Shown here piece by piece: positions 1 to 9,248 of a DNA stretch of 46,600 nucleotides. The DNA comes from an uncultured Nitrospira sp. Its GTDB lineage: Bacteria; Nitrospirota; Nitrospiria; Nitrospirales; Nitrospiraceae. Where the stretch lies: positions 1 to 46,600 of the forward strand of contig CABVRV010000005.1 of the NCBI GenBank assembly GCA_902500755.1, written 5' to 3'. The position numbers were made by a program, and so were the translations under genes. How positions within the stretch are numbered: position 1 is the first letter of the stretch; every line of letters begins with the position of its first letter. Under the pieces are notes generated by a model. It ran no database searches and was not told where the DNA came from. It was given only the letters and a program-made list of their open reading frames with translations.

Positions 1-65
1 GGCTAGGGTTTCGCCCAGTTGCCTGTGGGATAGGATTCGATAGAAATGGCGCTGGTGGTTCACCA

Positions 66-1937
66 TTGGAGAAGCCATTGACCCGCGCCAGACCCAAACG
101 GCGTATCCCCCGCCCTCCGTTCACGGATTCGTTTCCACCGATTGAGAATCACGGGATCATCGGCGATCTCCATACCGTGGCACTCGTGGCGATGGACGGC
201 GCCGTCGACTTCATGAGTTTCCCATCGTTCGATTCACCCGCGATCTTCGCATCGTTGTTGGATCCCGAACGCGGCGGCTACTTCCGAATCAACCCCCTGC
301 AGGCGCCGAATCGACGGTCCCAGTTCTACCTCCCGGACTCCAACATTCTTCTGACGCGATTCTATTTCGATGAGGGTGTCGTCGAGTTATCCGATCTGAT
401 GCCCGTTGAGGAGCAGGATCACGCTCATCAACTGATTCGTCGAATCAAAATGGTTCATGGGACGGCGCAGTTTCGCATGGTCTGCGCGCCCAGTTTCGAT
501 TATGGCCGAGGCAGCCACAAAGTCTTGCGGCATGGGGATAACGAAATCCTGTTTAGGGCTGAAGGCGATCACAAGGTTACGCTGCGGCTTCGGGGTTCGA
601 TCCCGATGCACGCGCGAAACGGTAAGGCGACGGCGGAGTTTCGGCTCACGACGGAAGAGCATGCATCGTTCATTCTGGAGGACGCCGAGTTGGATGCCCC
701 GACAGGCCGGGTTGATGACCATGAAGTGTCCGAGGCCTTCAAACGCACCCTAAATTTCTGGCGTGGATGGGCGGGACGCTCGACCTATCGTGGCCGTTGG
801 CGCGAGATGGTGACTCGGTCCGCGCTCACCCTCAAACTGCTGACGTACCGACCCACGGGCGCGGTGGTCGCCGCTCCGACGTTCGGCCTCCCGGAAGAAA
901 TCGGTGGAACGAGAAACTGGGATTATCGATATACCTGGATTCGTGATGCGACTTTTACGATCTATGCTTTCCTTCGGCTCGGTTACACGGAAGAAGCGGC
1001 GGCGTTCATGCATTGGATCGAAGAACGATGCGCCGCGCAGGAATGGGATGGATCTCTGCAGGTCGTCTACGGGATCAGCGGACAAAAAGAACTGCACGAA
1101 ACTGACTTGAAGCACTGGCAGGGATACCGGGGCTCCTCACCGGTCCGAATCGGCAACGACGCCTATCTTCAACTCCAACTCGACCTCTACGGCGCGCTCA
1201 TGGATGCCGTCTATCTTTACAACAAATACGGGACCCCGATCCCATACGATCTCTGGCGTCACCTGACTCGGCTCATCGACTGGGTGTGTGAGAATTGGCG
1301 ACAGACGGGACAGGGCATTTGGGAAGTCCGCGGGCAGACACAGGAGTGGCTCAGCTCGCGATTGATGTGCTGGGTCGCACTTGATCGAGGTATCCGTTTA
1401 GCACAGAAACGTTCCTTCCCTGCGCCCACCGACCGATGGATACGAGGTCGCGATGCCATTTTTTCTGAAATCATGACGGAATTCTGGGATGCCGAACGCG
1501 CGACATTCACTCAATATAAGGGCAGCCGGTCGCTGGACGCATCCTGTCTCTTGATGCCCCTGGTCAAATTTATCGGACCGACCGATCCCCGCTGGCTCTC
1601 GACCATGAAGGCCGTGGAGCAGCATCTCGTCGAGGACTCCCTTGTGTATCGCTATGACGGGCAAGCCCGGGAGACCGATGGGCTGGCAGGCGGGGAAGGC
1701 ACCTTTTCCTTGTGCTCGTTCTGGTATGTGGAGTGTCTGTCCCGTGCCGGCGATCTGCATAAAGCGCGTCTCCTCTTTGAGAAAATGCTCGGGTATGCCA
1801 ATCATCTTGGGCTGTATGCCGAAGAGTTAAGCCGCAGCAACAACCATTTGGGAAATTTCCCACAAGCCTTCACGCATCTGGCGTTGATTAGCGCGGCCTA
1901 TGATCTGGACCGTCGCCTCGAAGACAACCGGCTTTAG
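66..1937 (+). CDS. Glycoside hydrolase family 15 protein (glucoamylase/trehalase-like)
   Basis: Predicted inverting exo-alpha-glucosidase acting on starch/glycogen-type glucans or trehalose, 623 residues. The N-terminus carries the family hallmark IENHGIIGDLHTVALVAMDG followed by FPSFDSPAIFASLLD, the start of the beta-sandwich 'trehalase-like' N-domain. The (alpha/alpha)6 barrel follows from about residue 240, with GGTRNWDYRYTWIRDATFT and the GYRGSSPVRIGNDAYLQ motif. The likely catalytic acid is E420 in GIWEVRG and the likely base is E586 in YAEELSRSNNHLGNFPQA; both match the paired glutamates of bacterial GH15 enzymes. No signal peptide is seen, so it is probably cytoplasmic. The start used is a TTG. 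The frame stays open to the left edge of the window, so a start further upstream is possible. It stands alone on the plus strand and converges on the DoxX gene. Substrate cannot be decided from sequence alone. Confidence 0.9.
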   Translation: MEKPLTRARPKRRIPRPPFTDSFPPIENHGIIGDLHTVALVAMDGAVDFMSFPSFDSPAIFASLLDPERGGYFRINPLQAPNRRSQFYLPDSNILLTRFYFDEGVVELSDLMPVEEQDHAHQLIRRIKMVHGTAQFRMVCAPSFDYGRGSHKVLRHGDNEILFRAEGDHKVTLRLRGSIPMHARNGKATAEFRLTTEEHASFILEDAELDAPTGRVDDHEVSEAFKRTLNFWRGWAGRSTYRGRWREMVTRSALTLKLLTYRPTGAVVAAPTFGLPEEIGGTRNWDYRYTWIRDATFTIYAFLRLGYTEEAAAFMHWIEERCAAQEWDGSLQVVYGISGQKELHETDLKHWQGYRGSSPVRIGNDAYLQLQLDLYGALMDAVYLYNKYGTPIPYDLWRHLTRLIDWVCENWRQTGQGIWEVRGQTQEWLSSRLMCWVALDRGIRLAQKRSFPAPTDRWIRGRDAIFSEIMTEFWDAERATFTQYKGSRSLDASCLLMPLVKFIGPTDPRWLSTMKAVEQHLVEDSLVYRYDGQARETDGLAGGEGTFSLCSFWYVECLSRAGDLHKARLLFEKMLGYANHLGLYAEELSRSNNHLGNFPQAFTHLALISAAYDLDRRLEDNRL

Positions 1938-2054
1938 TCTTGCGTCCTGACGTTCTTGCAAACAACGATCGCACACTGCAGGTATTCCTGCGCTGCCGGG
2001 GGACTCCTGAGTGATCGTCAGCTTCCGAGCAGATTCGAGCGTTCTTCGTGGAGC

Positions 2055-2080
2055 CCGTCACGTTCGAGGGACCGTGACGG
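2055..2080. terminator. Inverted repeat at convergent gene ends (possible bidirectional terminator)
   Basis: Perfect 8-base arms CCGTCACG (2055-2062) and CGTGACGG (2073-2080) surround a 10-base loop. The hairpin overlaps the stop of the DoxX gene, which converges with the GH15 gene. No T-run follows on either strand, so an intrinsic terminator is only a possibility. Confidence 0.3.
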
Positions 2081-2486
2081 TGAGTCCATGACGGATCCGT
2101 TCTCGAGCGTCCAGACTGATCCGTCCCGCGCCATAGATCATCACGTACAGTAGCCCTCCGCTCATCGACAAGTTCTTGAGAAAGTGAATCATCTGATTCT
2201 GATCAGCGAAGTTCGTATGAAAGAGCAATGTTGTTGGGATCATAAAGAACAGGAGGAGTGAAGCGGCCCGCCTGGTCTGATACCCGACAAAGAGGCATGC
2301 TCCGGCTCCCACCTCGACCACGATGGCCGCGACGTAGAGTGCCGTCGTGAGCGTGTTCAATCCATGCGACGCCATGTACTGCTGTGTCGCCTCAGGCGTG
2401 AGTATTTTATTGATACCCGACATGACGAAAATGAGCCCGATCAAGACGCGACCGACGAGGGAAAGATAGGATTCTGGAAGTTGCAT
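2058..2486 (-). CDS. DoxX family integral membrane protein
   Basis: A 142-residue protein with four predicted membrane helices: LVGRVLIGLIFVMSGINKI near the N-terminus, then TTALYVAAIVVEVGAGACLFVG, AASLLLFFMIPTTLLFHTNF, and a last segment around GGLLYVMIYGAG. The layout RxxLGLIFxxSGxxKI, ExxxGxxLFxG and HTNF is typical of the DoxX/YphA family. That family includes subunits of thiosulfate:quinone oxidoreductase and many small proteins linked to redox stress. No partner DoxD or catalase-like gene lies beside it, so the role is open. The ATG is preceded by GAGGTGATCC, a good ribosome site. It lies 86 bases downstream of the transaldolase on the same strand and may be cotranscribed with it. Confidence 0.85.
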   Translation of the reverse strand: MQLPESYLSLVGRVLIGLIFVMSGINKILTPEATQQYMASHGLNTLTTALYVAAIVVEVGAGACLFVGYQTRRAASLLLFFMIPTTLLFHTNFADQNQMIHFLKNLSMSGGLLYVMIYGAGRISLDARERIRHGLTVTVPRT

Positions 2487-2572
2487 GGATCACCTCGGTG
2501 TTTGGTTCGACAATCAGGCCTTACGGCACCGCGAACGCCGGCCGTTGATCGACTCGCATGTTATCGCGCGGG

Positions 2573-3886
2573 TTATCGGTATAAGTGGCGCGTGATTTGG
2601 CCATCCATCTCCTCTTGATGTTTCTCGAAGTCTGCGTCCGCGAGCAAGCTGTACAGAGTGTCGAGCGGAAGGCGTTGTGTGAGTGAGCCGTTCAGGTCAG
2701 GGACCTTCCCTCGACGAATTTCCGCCCAATCATCCTGCCGTGGGCTATAGAACATATCGCCATACCCTGCCTCCTCAAAGCGTTTGAACAGGGTTTCGGC
2801 GTCGTTGAGCTCCCGCCATTCCTGAGTCGATCCGAATGTCTGAAGGAACTCGATGAAGGACGGCTCGACATCATACAGTCTCGCGATTCGTTCGGTTCCG
2901 AGCAGGGATAGAACGCGAGCGGATGTGCCGAGACGATCGTCGTAGGAGTGGTCGAGCCGTGACGTTACCTCCTCCGGGGCGATCTGCTCTTGCCTCATCC
3001 AGTGCCGAAGCACATTCACCGGGGCCGTATACACGTCGCACCCGGCCGTATGAACGAAGGTGTCCCAGTTCCGTATGCTGGCGACGATCAGGAGCGTTTT
3101 CACTCCGAGGGCATGGCGGAGCTGCCGTAAGACCCGTTGTGATTCCAGGCTCACGTGAGCGCCGAGCAAAGAGGCTTCGAGCCCTTGGTCAAGACGACCA
3201 AGGAAAATGTTGGTTCTGGTTACGTCGCAGAGGAGCGCCGCCGCGACCACCTGCCGGGCGGAGAAGGTCGAGGTGAAGTTCACGGGTATGCCCTCACGCT
3301 CGAGATCGCGGGCCACGATGAAACATTCGGGAGCGTAGGGAACGAAAGGAACTTTGATGATGGCCGCCGGGGCCATCCGATGAATCCATCGGGCGATGTC
3401 CTTTGCGAGATTTGGAAATTTCGTCAGGCCCATGTGAAGTTGAAGGCTGACCTCCCACGATCTGCGGCCGGCGAAACGATGATCAAAATCGTTTCCGATC
3501 TTGGCGCAGAGGATCGCATAACAGAGCGCGGTTCGCTCAAGCGTGACCGGTTTGTTGACCGAAAAACCGAAGCGATCGGAACAGGTCTGCGGGTCCCACT
3601 GGTCGAGATACTTTCGGATGACTTTGTGCACGAGCGGTTGGTTGATGGTATTGCCGTCCACGTCGGAATAGATCGAGGACTCGTCGATTGAGATGACTCC
3701 TTGCAGCTCTCTGACGTCGGCCGTGTCGGCATAGATCTTCGTCGTACCGAGACGGCGCAATGCATTCAGACGCGGGTGAGGAATGAGGTTCGGCTCACGG
3801 AGTGGTTGCGCTGGTCGCGCCAACACCCTCATCGCATCGAACTCTTCGCCCGTTATCGTTCCGGCGATAAGAGAATCATATTCCAT
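2573..3886 (-). CDS. tal: Transaldolase family protein
   Basis: Predicted to transfer a dihydroxyacetone unit between sugar phosphates in the non-oxidative pentose phosphate pathway, in the cytoplasm. The protein has 437 residues, longer than the classical 310-380. The extra length is an N-terminal lead of about 45 residues and a C-terminal tail. Family motifs seen are IYADTADVRELQ (active-site Asp region), DGNTINQPLV, and IIKVPFVPYAPECFIVA with the likely Schiff-base lysine at K178. NFTSTFSARQVVAAA and VASIRNW follow in the expected order. The ATG is preceded by GGAGGAGAAGTCC, a strong ribosome site. With the transketolase about 15 kb away it gives the two enzymes that interconvert pentose and hexose phosphates. 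Bifunctional Tal-Pgi or fructose-6-phosphate aldolase activity is less likely, since no isomerase domain is present. Confidence 0.88.
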   Translation of the reverse strand: MEYDSLIAGTITGEEFDAMRVLARPAQPLREPNLIPHPRLNALRRLGTTKIYADTADVRELQGVISIDESSIYSDVDGNTINQPLVHKVIRKYLDQWDPQTCSDRFGFSVNKPVTLERTALCYAILCAKIGNDFDHRFAGRRSWEVSLQLHMGLTKFPNLAKDIARWIHRMAPAAIIKVPFVPYAPECFIVARDLEREGIPVNFTSTFSARQVVAAALLCDVTRTNIFLGRLDQGLEASLLGAHVSLESQRVLRQLRHALGVKTLLIVASIRNWDTFVHTAGCDVYTAPVNVLRHWMRQEQIAPEEVTSRLDHSYDDRLGTSARVLSLLGTERIARLYDVEPSFIEFLQTFGSTQEWRELNDAETLFKRFEEAGYGDMFYSPRQDDWAEIRRGKVPDLNGSLTQRLPLDTLYSLLADADFEKHQEEMDGQITRHLYR

Positions 3887-4084
3887 ATGGACTTCTCCTC
3901 CTGACTCCTAGCGTGACGATTGTCTACGACGATCCGACGATTCACCATCATGGATCATTGATGGATCATGGCGGACGATGACCGGGTTCATAAGAGTGCT
4001 TCAGCATAACCATGGACCTCACGCAGCACTACTGGTGGAGACCCTAGTGAGTCGATTCAGCGCGGTGAATGGCGGCGAAGGCGA
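3887..4084. other. Intergenic region upstream of transaldolase, with a tandem 11-base repeat
   Basis: No gene is seen in these 198 bases. They contain the leader of the transaldolase gene. ATGGATCAT occurs twice, at 3950-3958 and 3961-3969, spaced by exactly one helical turn (11 bases). Spacing of this kind is common in operators, but no regulator is known here. Confidence 0.4.
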
Positions 4085-4267
4085 TCATGGGGTCGCCGCG
4101 TCATAGGGCTGGTGCTGCGCCCACTGCTCATGTGCAGCGAAATCAAAAACCGCCAAAATGAGCGCAGAAGCTTCGGTGTCTTCATAGGTCGCGATGACGG
4201 CAGAGGCGCCCACGTTGCCGACGAGCAGGCCGATGATCCAGGGAATCCCTGCCCAGACCAGGATCGC
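4085..4267 (-). CDS. Open frame directly after the nuoN stop (60 codons, status uncertain)
   Basis: Immediately after the TAA of nuoN, in the same frame, 60 sense codons run to a TGA. The translation starts AILVWAGIPWIIGLLVG and ends AHEQWAQHQPYDAATP. It has a hydrophobic N-terminal half that could be a membrane helix, an acidic middle (YEDTEASALI) and a polar tail. Third codon positions are mostly G or C, as in the neighbouring nuo genes, which favours coding. There is no ATG; the only ordinary start in frame is a GTG at 4211-4213, which would give 42 residues without a clear ribosome site. It could be a former NuoN C-terminal extension cut off by a stop, a read-through product, or a small gene with a rare start. 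I do not recognise the sequence. Confidence 0.3.
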   Translation of the reverse strand, partial: AILVWAGIPWIIGLLVGNVGASAVIATYEDTEASALILAVFDFAAHEQWAQHQPYDAATP

Positions 4268-5731
4268 TTAGTCGGCAGCCACCAAGACCGCCGTCGTATG
4301 CTCGATCAAGTCGATAAAGGGAATCGGATAGACACCCAACCAGACAATGGCAAGAATGAGAGTTGCCATCACGACCCCATCGGACCAAGTCCACCTCGGA
4401 GCAAGCGCTTGTCTCTGTCCATCAGAGGATTCGGAATCTCTCGCCAAGGCGACGCGGATCAAGTTGAGGTAATAGAAGAGCCCGATCACGCTGTTCAAGA
4501 CGAAGAACAGCACCAACAGCCATCGATCGCTCGACAGGCCTGCCACGACCACATAGAACTTGATGACGAATCCGGCTGTCAGCGGCACACCGGCCAGAGA
4601 AAGGACGGCGATGACCCAGATCGCACCGGCGGGAGGGTCCCGCCACAATAATCCTCGGAGATCCTCCACTCGTTCCGCCTCGACATAGGGCTTTGACAGA
4701 AGAGTCAGAACCCCGAAGATGCCGAGCATCGTCACCAGATAGGCGGCGACGTAAAAGCCGACCGCTTCCGCTCCCAGCGCGCCGCCCGCGATGACCGCCA
4801 CGAGCAGGTATCCCAGGTGCGCGATCGAGGAATAGGCCAGCAGGCGCTTCACATTGTCTTGGAGCAGAGCCAACATGTTTCCCGCGAACATGGACGCAAC
4901 CGCTAAGACACTGAGGGCGTCTGTCACAGCCTTGTCGTTTAACGCGCCCATGTGGAACAAGGCACGGAGGAGAAGCGCGACCACGGCGATCTTCGAGATG
5001 GTCGCCACGAATGCGGCTACCGGCGTTGGGGCGCCCTGGTAGACGTCGGGCGCCCACATATGAAAGGGCACCACCGCCAGCTTAAATCCGATGCCGGTGA
5101 GAATCAGAGCCAGGCCGGCCAGGCACACCGCGCGACTTGGCCCGTCATCGGCCAGGGGAGGGCGCAGGGCGGAAAAAATCAGCTCGCCGGTAAGAAAGTA
5201 GAGCAGTGCTAATCCCAAAAGGAGAAACGCCGATGCGACAGCCGAAAGGAGCAGATACTTGATCCCGGCTTCCAGCGCGCGCGGGTCCTCCCGAGCGTAG
5301 GAAAGCAGGGTATAGAGGGAGACGCTCAGCAATTCCAGGCCCAAAAACAAAGAGGCTCCATGAACAGACATCGCCAACACTACTCCTCCCAATGAGGCGA
5401 GCAAGAGTAGCGCATAGTATTCATTGTGCCGGTCCAGCTGGCCATCAAGGTATCCATGTGAGAGGATCGTCACCAACACGCCGCCGAGGAGAATGAGCGC
5501 AATATAAAAGAGCGCAAACTCATCCACCAGGAAGAGCGCAGTGGCTTGGCGTGGAATCACATTCGACGCGAGGAGCACGCCCCCTAACGCCAATGCCTGC
5601 ACGGTCGCCACCGTCCGATTCACCATGCCGTGAGGGCGGTTCCACGCGGCCAACAGCATAATGACGAGCGCACCAGCCGCCAGTATGAGGGCAGGCAGCA
5701 ACGCGATGATGTCGTTGAGAGTCATGATCAT
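4268..5731 (-). CDS. nuoN: NADH-quinone oxidoreductase subunit N
   Basis: Antiporter-like membrane subunit of respiratory complex I, 487 residues, close to the 485 of the E. coli subunit. It carries proton-channel helices of the Mrp type. Seen are ELLSVSLYTLLSYAREDPRALEAGIKYLLL (about residues 120-150), GFKLAVVPFHMWAPDVYQGAPTPVAAF with its conserved Lys and His, and LLALLQDNVKRLLAYSSIAHLGY, the usual order for NuoN. About fourteen hydrophobic segments are visible. The start chosen (MIMTLND) overlaps the nuoM stop by ATGA; a second ATG two codons later is also possible. It is the last gene of the nuo operon. An open frame continues past its stop (see that entry). Confidence 0.95.
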   Translation of the reverse strand: MIMTLNDIIALLPALILAAGALVIMLLAAWNRPHGMVNRTVATVQALALGGVLLASNVIPRQATALFLVDEFALFYIALILLGGVLVTILSHGYLDGQLDRHNEYYALLLLASLGGVVLAMSVHGASLFLGLELLSVSLYTLLSYAREDPRALEAGIKYLLLSAVASAFLLLGLALLYFLTGELIFSALRPPLADDGPSRAVCLAGLALILTGIGFKLAVVPFHMWAPDVYQGAPTPVAAFVATISKIAVVALLLRALFHMGALNDKAVTDALSVLAVASMFAGNMLALLQDNVKRLLAYSSIAHLGYLLVAVIAGGALGAEAVGFYVAAYLVTMLGIFGVLTLLSKPYVEAERVEDLRGLLWRDPPAGAIWVIAVLSLAGVPLTAGFVIKFYVVVAGLSSDRWLLVLFFVLNSVIGLFYYLNLIRVALARDSESSDGQRQALAPRWTWSDGVVMATLILAIVWLGVYPIPFIDLIEHTTAVLVAAD

Positions 5732-7284
5732 CGACCCGACGGCGCGGGAGTGGCAAGGTCCGAGGCTTCGTGTTCGAGGGCGGCGGGGGTGTCCTGTGTG
5801 TCGGTCTGGGACCCCCACGTTTGAATCCGCGCGATCGCAGGCCTTGAGGCATTGAGAAGAGGTTGCGGGTAGAGCCCGAGAGTCAGGCTCAACAGGATCA
5901 TCGCGCCGAGGGTGGCGAACTGGGCTGCGCCGAGATCCGGCACCTTCCAGCCTTCGGTGTTCTCCCCGTGAAAAGCCCGCTGAATGAGGATTAACGAATA
6001 CAATGCGGCTCCCACGACGCCGATCGTCGCAAGAATCGCCAGAGGAATATTGACGCGATAGGTGCCCAGCAAGACGAGGAACTCTCCGATGAAGTTTGCC
6101 AATCCCGGGATGCCGAGGGAGGCCATGGAGAAGACGAGCGTCACCCCGCTCAATTTGGGAACGACCGGCCACAATCCGCCCATGCGTCTCAGGTCGCGCG
6201 TATGGAGACGTTCCTGCAGGAGGCCGGCAATCATGAACAGCGCTCCCGTGCTGAGACCGTGAGCGACCATCGCCATGATCGCTCCTTGCCGCGCGTGCAG
6301 ATTGCCGGCGTAGACCCCGAGCAGGACAAACCCAAGGTGGGCGACGCTGCTGTAGGCCACGAGCCGCTTAAAGTCGGTCTGCGCGAACGCCAACAACGCG
6401 CCATAGAGAATCCCCACCACGCCCAGCGTCATGGCCACGATCGCGAAGGTTTCCGAGGCGTTTGGGAAGAGGGGGATGGCAAACCGCAAGAGGCCGTAGG
6501 CGCCGGTTTTCAACAACACCCCGGCGAGAATGATACTGCCTCCGGTGGGAGCTTCGGTATGAGCGTCGGGCAGCCATGGATGCAACGGGACCACCGGCAG
6601 CTTCACCGCAAATGCGGCGAAAAACCCCAACATCAGCCAAAACTCCGTTTCCGGAGGGAGCGAAGTCCCCAACAGAGCGGAATAATCGAACGTCGCGATG
6701 CCGGTCTGACGGTAATGCACGACCGATAGCGCGAGAATCGAGATCAACATCAGCAACCCGCCGGCCTGCGTGAACAGAAAGAATTTTGTCGCGGCATACG
6801 ATCGACGCTCATGGCCCCAAAGACTGATCAAGAGGTACATCGGGACCAGCATCAATTCCCAGAAGACGAAGAACAGAAACAGGTCCATCGCGACGAAAAC
6901 CCCCACGATCCCGGCCAACACCCAGAGCAGATTGAAATGAAAAAATCCGATGCCGGTGGTGATGTCCGTCCAGGACGCGATGACGGCGACCATCCCCAGC
7001 ACGAGTGTCAGACCGATGAGCAAAAACCCCAAGCCGTCCATCGCGAGGTGGAGGCCGATGCCGAACCGCGGGATCCACGGCACAGAGTATTCCCGTAGCC
7101 AGGGATTCGACGGCAGTTCAACGTGACCGATAAGATGAGGAACGGTATCGACCCCAATCGCGCAGAGACCGACGAACGTGGTTCCAAGGGTGACCCAGCG
7201 GGGCCAGTTTGATCCGGCCCGCTCTGAAACCCACGCGATGAGGCCGCCGAGCATCAGCAGCGCGATCAACAAGAGCAAGATCAT
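5728..7284 (-). CDS. nuoM: NADH-quinone oxidoreductase subunit M
   Basis: Antiporter-like proton-pumping subunit of complex I, 518 residues. The conserved glutamate region is visible as FLFFVFWELMLVPMYLLI. It is followed by TKFFLFTQAGGLLMLI, then VKLPVVPLHPWLPDAHTEAPTGGSI with the channel lysine and histidines, then FAQTDFKRLVAYSSVAHLGFVLLG. The start MILLLLIALLML overlaps the nuoL stop by ATGA, and the stop overlaps nuoN the same way. Only one NuoM is present in this cluster. That matters because Nitrospira are known to carry a second type of complex I with two NuoM copies. The C-terminal tail after about residue 490 is hydrophilic and rich in Glu, Ala and Pro. Confidence 0.96.
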   Translation of the reverse strand: MILLLLIALLMLGGLIAWVSERAGSNWPRWVTLGTTFVGLCAIGVDTVPHLIGHVELPSNPWLREYSVPWIPRFGIGLHLAMDGLGFLLIGLTLVLGMVAVIASWTDITTGIGFFHFNLLWVLAGIVGVFVAMDLFLFFVFWELMLVPMYLLISLWGHERRSYAATKFFLFTQAGGLLMLISILALSVVHYRQTGIATFDYSALLGTSLPPETEFWLMLGFFAAFAVKLPVVPLHPWLPDAHTEAPTGGSIILAGVLLKTGAYGLLRFAIPLFPNASETFAIVAMTLGVVGILYGALLAFAQTDFKRLVAYSSVAHLGFVLLGVYAGNLHARQGAIMAMVAHGLSTGALFMIAGLLQERLHTRDLRRMGGLWPVVPKLSGVTLVFSMASLGIPGLANFIGEFLVLLGTYRVNIPLAILATIGVVGAALYSLILIQRAFHGENTEGWKVPDLGAAQFATLGAMILLSLTLGLYPQPLLNASRPAIARIQTWGSQTDTQDTPAALEHEASDLATPAPSGR

Positions 7285-9248
7285 GAGAGCACCGCGAATC
7301 CCGCCAGGCCGAGGGCGCCGGCGACCAAGACCGTGGAGTACCATCGGACTTGACCGGTCTGCAGACGGCCGGCCGTGACGGCCGACTGTTCCACCAATCG
7401 GGTGAGCCCTCCGTAGACACGATCCAGCGCATCGTCCCGGTTGATATCGGCGATCCAAAGAAAGGGACGCATGATCAAGCGCTCATAGCCTTGATCCAAA
7501 ATATCGACCTTCGCCGTACGGGCGAGATATCCAAAGGGTTTTTGGATCGTCCATCGGTAGACCCAATTGAAGCCCCATCCACGAAGCAGGAATCGACGGA
7601 TCGTCTGAACAGCCTCCGTCTCACCCACAGATTCGAGTACCGCCGGTCGCTGCATGTACATCAGATAGGCTAAACCCGTGCCCAGCAACGCGGCGCCCGA
7701 AGCCAGGAGCGCGATCGTGCCGGCCTGCGCATCCGTGACGAGATACGGTTGGTGCACCGGCATGGCGGTGTCCATCAGCCGAAGGAACCAGGAAGGTTCC
7801 TCCGCTCGCGCGGACCACCCCAGCCAACCGACGCCGAGGGATAGGGCGGCCAATACCCCCATCGGAACGGTCATCCTCCATCCCGGAGATCGTGTGACCT
7901 CGCTGTGCTTGTCGCCGAAGAATGCCAGGAACACCACCCGGAAACTGTAGAGGGCGGTCAACATGCTGCCGAGTAAGCCTGCGGTCAGCAACCATAGGCC
8001 TCCGCTCGGCGAACGCCACGCCTGGAGAAGGATCTGGTCTTTGCTGAAAAATCCCGCCGTGATGAAGGGAAGGCCCGAAAGCGAGGCGGCCCCGATGACG
8101 GCCGCCCAGAAAACAAAAGGAAGATCCCGTCGTAGTCCTCCCATGTTCAAAAGGTCTTTTTCATGATGAAGACTGAACATGAGCGCTCCAGCCACTAGGA
8201 AGAGGAGCGCCTTGAAACAGGCGTGGGTAAAGAGGTGAAAGATCGCCGTTCCGGCCGCGCCGACGCCCAGAGCCATGAACATGTAGCCCAGTTGGCTGAT
8301 GGTGGAGTACGCGAAGATGCGTTTGATATCCCGTTGAACCAGCGCGCTTGAGGCGGCGAACAACATCGTCGTCGTTCCGATGACGACGATGGCCGTCTGC
8401 GTCGCCGGCGCAAGAGCGAAGAGCGTATGGGTCCTCGCGATCAAATACACCCCGGCCGTCACCATCGTGGCGGAATGAATCAGCGCGCTGACCGGCGTGG
8501 GTCCGGCCATCGCATCCGGTAACCAGACCTGCAGCGGAATCTGTGCGGATTTGCCGACGGCGGCCCCCAGCAGAAGTGCGGTGGCTGCGATCGCCATCGG
8601 ATGGCCGATCGTCCACTGTAACGCCGCCTGCCGGAGCACCGCTTGAATCTCCAGCGTTCCCAGCTCCGTAAACAACAAACAGAGACCGACGATCATAGCT
8701 GTGTCACCGATCCTGTTCACGATGAACGCCTTCCGAGCCGCCAGACCGTTGAGCAGATCGCGATACCAGAACCCGATCAAGAGATAACTGCACAGACCCA
8801 CGCCTTCCCACCCGAGAAAGAGCAGAAGAAAATTGTCCGCCAGCACCAGCACGAGCATGGCGCCGACGAACAGGCTCATATACGCAAAGAACCGCTGGTA
8901 ATCAGAGTCGTCGGACATGTACTCCGTCGCGTAGAGCTGGACAAGGACTCCGACTCCGGTGATGATCATGACCATCGTCATCGACAGCGCGTCGACGTAC
9001 AGGGCTATACGCGGGGTGAACCCGGCGAGATCCATCCAGGTCCAGAGGGCCTGCGTATGTCCGACGGGATGAAATCCCTGATGCAGGAGCGTGACGGCGA
9101 GGGAGGCCGCCAGCCCGGCCGCCAGTGCCGATGTTCCGAGAGCAATCCCGGAGACCATCGCGCGTGGCAACGATGGGCCGAGCGTCAGGATGAGAAATCC
9201 GACCAGAGGCACAGCTGGGATCGTCCAGAACCAGTCGAGCATGGTCAT
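7281..9248 (-). CDS. nuoL: NADH-quinone oxidoreductase subunit L
   Basis: Largest antiporter-like subunit of complex I, 655 residues. It carries the distal proton channel and the long lateral helix. Seen in order are FLLLFLGWEGVGLCSYLLIGFW (conserved Glu), GKSAQIPLQVWLPDAMAGPTPVSALIHSATMV with the channel lysine and histidine, and LVQRDIKRIFAYSTISQLGYMFMALG. HACFKALLFLVAGALMFSLHHE and the SGLPFITAGFFSKDQIL stretch follow. The start at 9248 (MTMLDWFW) gives the ATGA overlap with nuoK that is used throughout this operon; an ATG two codons later is the alternative. The C-terminal 150 residues hold the amphipathic lateral helix and final membrane anchor expected of NuoL. Confidence 0.96.
   Translation of the reverse strand: MTMLDWFWTIPAVPLVGFLILTLGPSLPRAMVSGIALGTSALAAGLAASLAVTLLHQGFHPVGHTQALWTWMDLAGFTPRIALYVDALSMTMVMIITGVGVLVQLYATEYMSDDSDYQRFFAYMSLFVGAMLVLVLADNFLLLFLGWEGVGLCSYLLIGFWYRDLLNGLAARKAFIVNRIGDTAMIVGLCLLFTELGTLEIQAVLRQAALQWTIGHPMAIAATALLLGAAVGKSAQIPLQVWLPDAMAGPTPVSALIHSATMVTAGVYLIARTHTLFALAPATQTAIVVIGTTTMLFAASSALVQRDIKRIFAYSTISQLGYMFMALGVGAAGTAIFHLFTHACFKALLFLVAGALMFSLHHEKDLLNMGGLRRDLPFVFWAAVIGAASLSGLPFITAGFFSKDQILLQAWRSPSGGLWLLTAGLLGSMLTALYSFRVVFLAFFGDKHSEVTRSPGWRMTVPMGVLAALSLGVGWLGWSARAEEPSWFLRLMDTAMPVHQPYLVTDAQAGTIALLASGAALLGTGLAYLMYMQRPAVLESVGETEAVQTIRRFLLRGWGFNWVYRWTIQKPFGYLARTAKVDILDQGYERLIMRPFLWIADINRDDALDRVYGGLTRLVEQSAVTAGRLQTGQVRWYSTVLVAGALGLAGFAVLS

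Noticed and set aside
4112-4651. Long plus-strand frames across the nuo cluster (for example 4112-4651 and 8643-9617)
   Set aside because: They are antisense of nuo genes and owe their length to GC-rich third positions. Translations are Arg/His/Gln-rich and unlike any family.
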